Part shown: positions 63,380 through 64,000 of the stretch, one piece after another
How the letters are laid out: each line of letters begins with the position of its first letter
Position numbering within the stretch: the first letter of the stretch is position 1
Assembly: GCF_027887165.1 (NCBI RefSeq)
Contig: NC_077234.1
Location: 193,322,947 to 193,386,946 of the forward strand
Length of the DNA stretch: 64,000 nt
Direction: 5' to 3'
From: Monodelphis domestica
Lineage: Eukaryota; Chordata; Mammalia; Didelphimorphia; Didelphidae
Position numbers and translations under genes: made by a program
Notes under the pieces: generated by a model
Told to the model about the DNA's origin: nothing
What the model saw: only the letters and a program-made list of their open reading frames with translations
Database searches by the model: none

Positions 63380-63795
63380 TGACGTAATGGAAAGCAAGAG
63401 AGTCAGATTTAGGATCAGGAGGCCCATGTTAAAATCCCATTTGTAATAGTTGCAGGAGACAGTGTAATACAGTGCAAAGTGCATTATCTTTGGAGTCAAA
63501 GAACCTAGGTTCAAGTATCTTTTGTGATGATGATTATCCATGAGACCTTGGCCAAGTCAATTAACTTCCTTGGGTCTCAGTTACCTTGCCTGAAAGATAA
63601 AAGAATTGAATTAAATGGTTTCTGGAGTCTTTTACAGTTCAAATTATGATGTTGCGAGTTACAAACTATGTGTTACTATAGGAAAGTTAAACCCTTCCAA
63701 ATCTTAGTTTCCTCATCTATTAAATGGAGATTATCACACTCTTACTACATCATATGGTTGTTGTGAAGTTATAAACTTTAAAGCTTAATATGTCA
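63380..63795 (+). mobile_element. THER1-type SINE with a MAR1-type SINE nested in it
   Basis: The outer copy begins GACGTAATGGAAAGCAAG with GAGTCAGATTTAGGATC. It stops near 63452 and resumes near 63655 with TTACAAACTATGTGTTACTA, TAGTTTCCTCATCTATTAA and ATGGTTGTTGTGAAG. The inner copy (63455-63652) has GTGCAAAGTGCATTATCTTTG, GACCTTGGCCAAGTCAATT, TGGGTCTCAGTTACCTTGCC and TACAGTTCAAATTATGATG. GTTGC at both junctions is a probable short target duplication. Confidence 0.7.
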
Positions 63796-64000
63796 CTACC
63801 AAAGAAACGAATAAGTGATTATCCTTCACCTCAGGAAATTCTAATAAAATCCTTTAAATGTGAAAACTTCTCTTCTTTACTCCATTTTTAATGTAAAAGA
63901 AATCTCCATTCCTAATATAAACATTACAATTCATTATGTAGGAAAAATATCAAATATGACATATTTGTTTATCTGTCTTTCCTTCCATGGGGAGAAAAAA
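63796..64000. other. No gene recognised
   Basis: AT-rich DNA at the right edge. Confidence 0.45.

Overview
This window is mammalian nuclear DNA from a marsupial. The repeats show it: dozens of tRNA-headed SINEs with RTE-like AACAACAACA tails (called SINE-A here) or GGTAAGGGTTT tails (SINE-B, SINE1_MD-like), MIR/THER1/MAR1-type core SINEs, marsupial-type L1 3' ends, L2 and CR1/L3 relics, and one RTE (BovB-clade) 3' end. A didelphid opossum such as Monodelphis fits best because the L1 pieces read like opossum L1, but an Australian marsupial cannot be excluded. Family names were assigned from memory of consensus sequences, without a database search.

I see no intact protein-coding gene and no credible host coding exon. 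The DNA is AT-rich and reads as intergenic or deep intronic. The strongest candidates for host function are two repeat-poor, CpG-bearing stretches on the + strand. One at about 8.02-8.6 kb has a perfect CArg-type SRF site, a MEF2/TATA-like element and a possible splice donor. The other at about 56.98-57.32 kb is a small CpG island followed by a GTAAGT donor. They could be alternative noncoding first exons of a gene to the right of the window, but this is inference.

Layout. 0-8 kb: L1 3' ends and SINEs. 8-9.5 kb: unique, regulatory-looking DNA. 9.5-16 kb: SINEs, a tiny mariner-like MITE, a CR1/L3 relic and a full-length degenerate 7SL (SRP) RNA pseudogene. 16-24 kb: hAT relics, a bipartite L2 and an old L1 3' end. 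24.5-27.4 kb: a minus-strand L1 with 5' UTR, broken ORF1, a long inter-ORF spacer and a deleted ORF2 carrying a SINE-B. 27.36-28.8 kb: minus-strand LTR and env-like remains of an endogenous retrovirus, then about 2.5 kb unassigned. 31-35 kb: L2, SINE-B, MITE, nested L1 and a nonautonomous hAT. 35.6-38 kb: a 315-bp GGAA/GGGA microsatellite and an L1 ORF2 relic. 38-46 kb: L2, SINEs, a 960-bp solo LTR and L1 3' parts. 46-56 kb: GATA/GACA/GA tract, SINEs (one split by a 111-bp LTR-like insert), TTCC/TTTC tract and the RTE 3' end. 56-64 kb: CpG island, sparse unique DNA, SINE-B with CA microsatellites, a 361-bp solo LTR inside a SINE-B, an L1 3' end and a nested SINE pair.

No undescribed molecular system is evident. 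The most informative observations are the 7SL pseudogene, three LTR-type insertions with 4-bp target duplications (two of them inside SINEs), the two candidate promoter/first-exon regions, a pair of mariner-like mini-elements and a dispersed repeat I could not classify. Boundaries of repeats are approximate to about 10-20 bases unless a target duplication fixes them.
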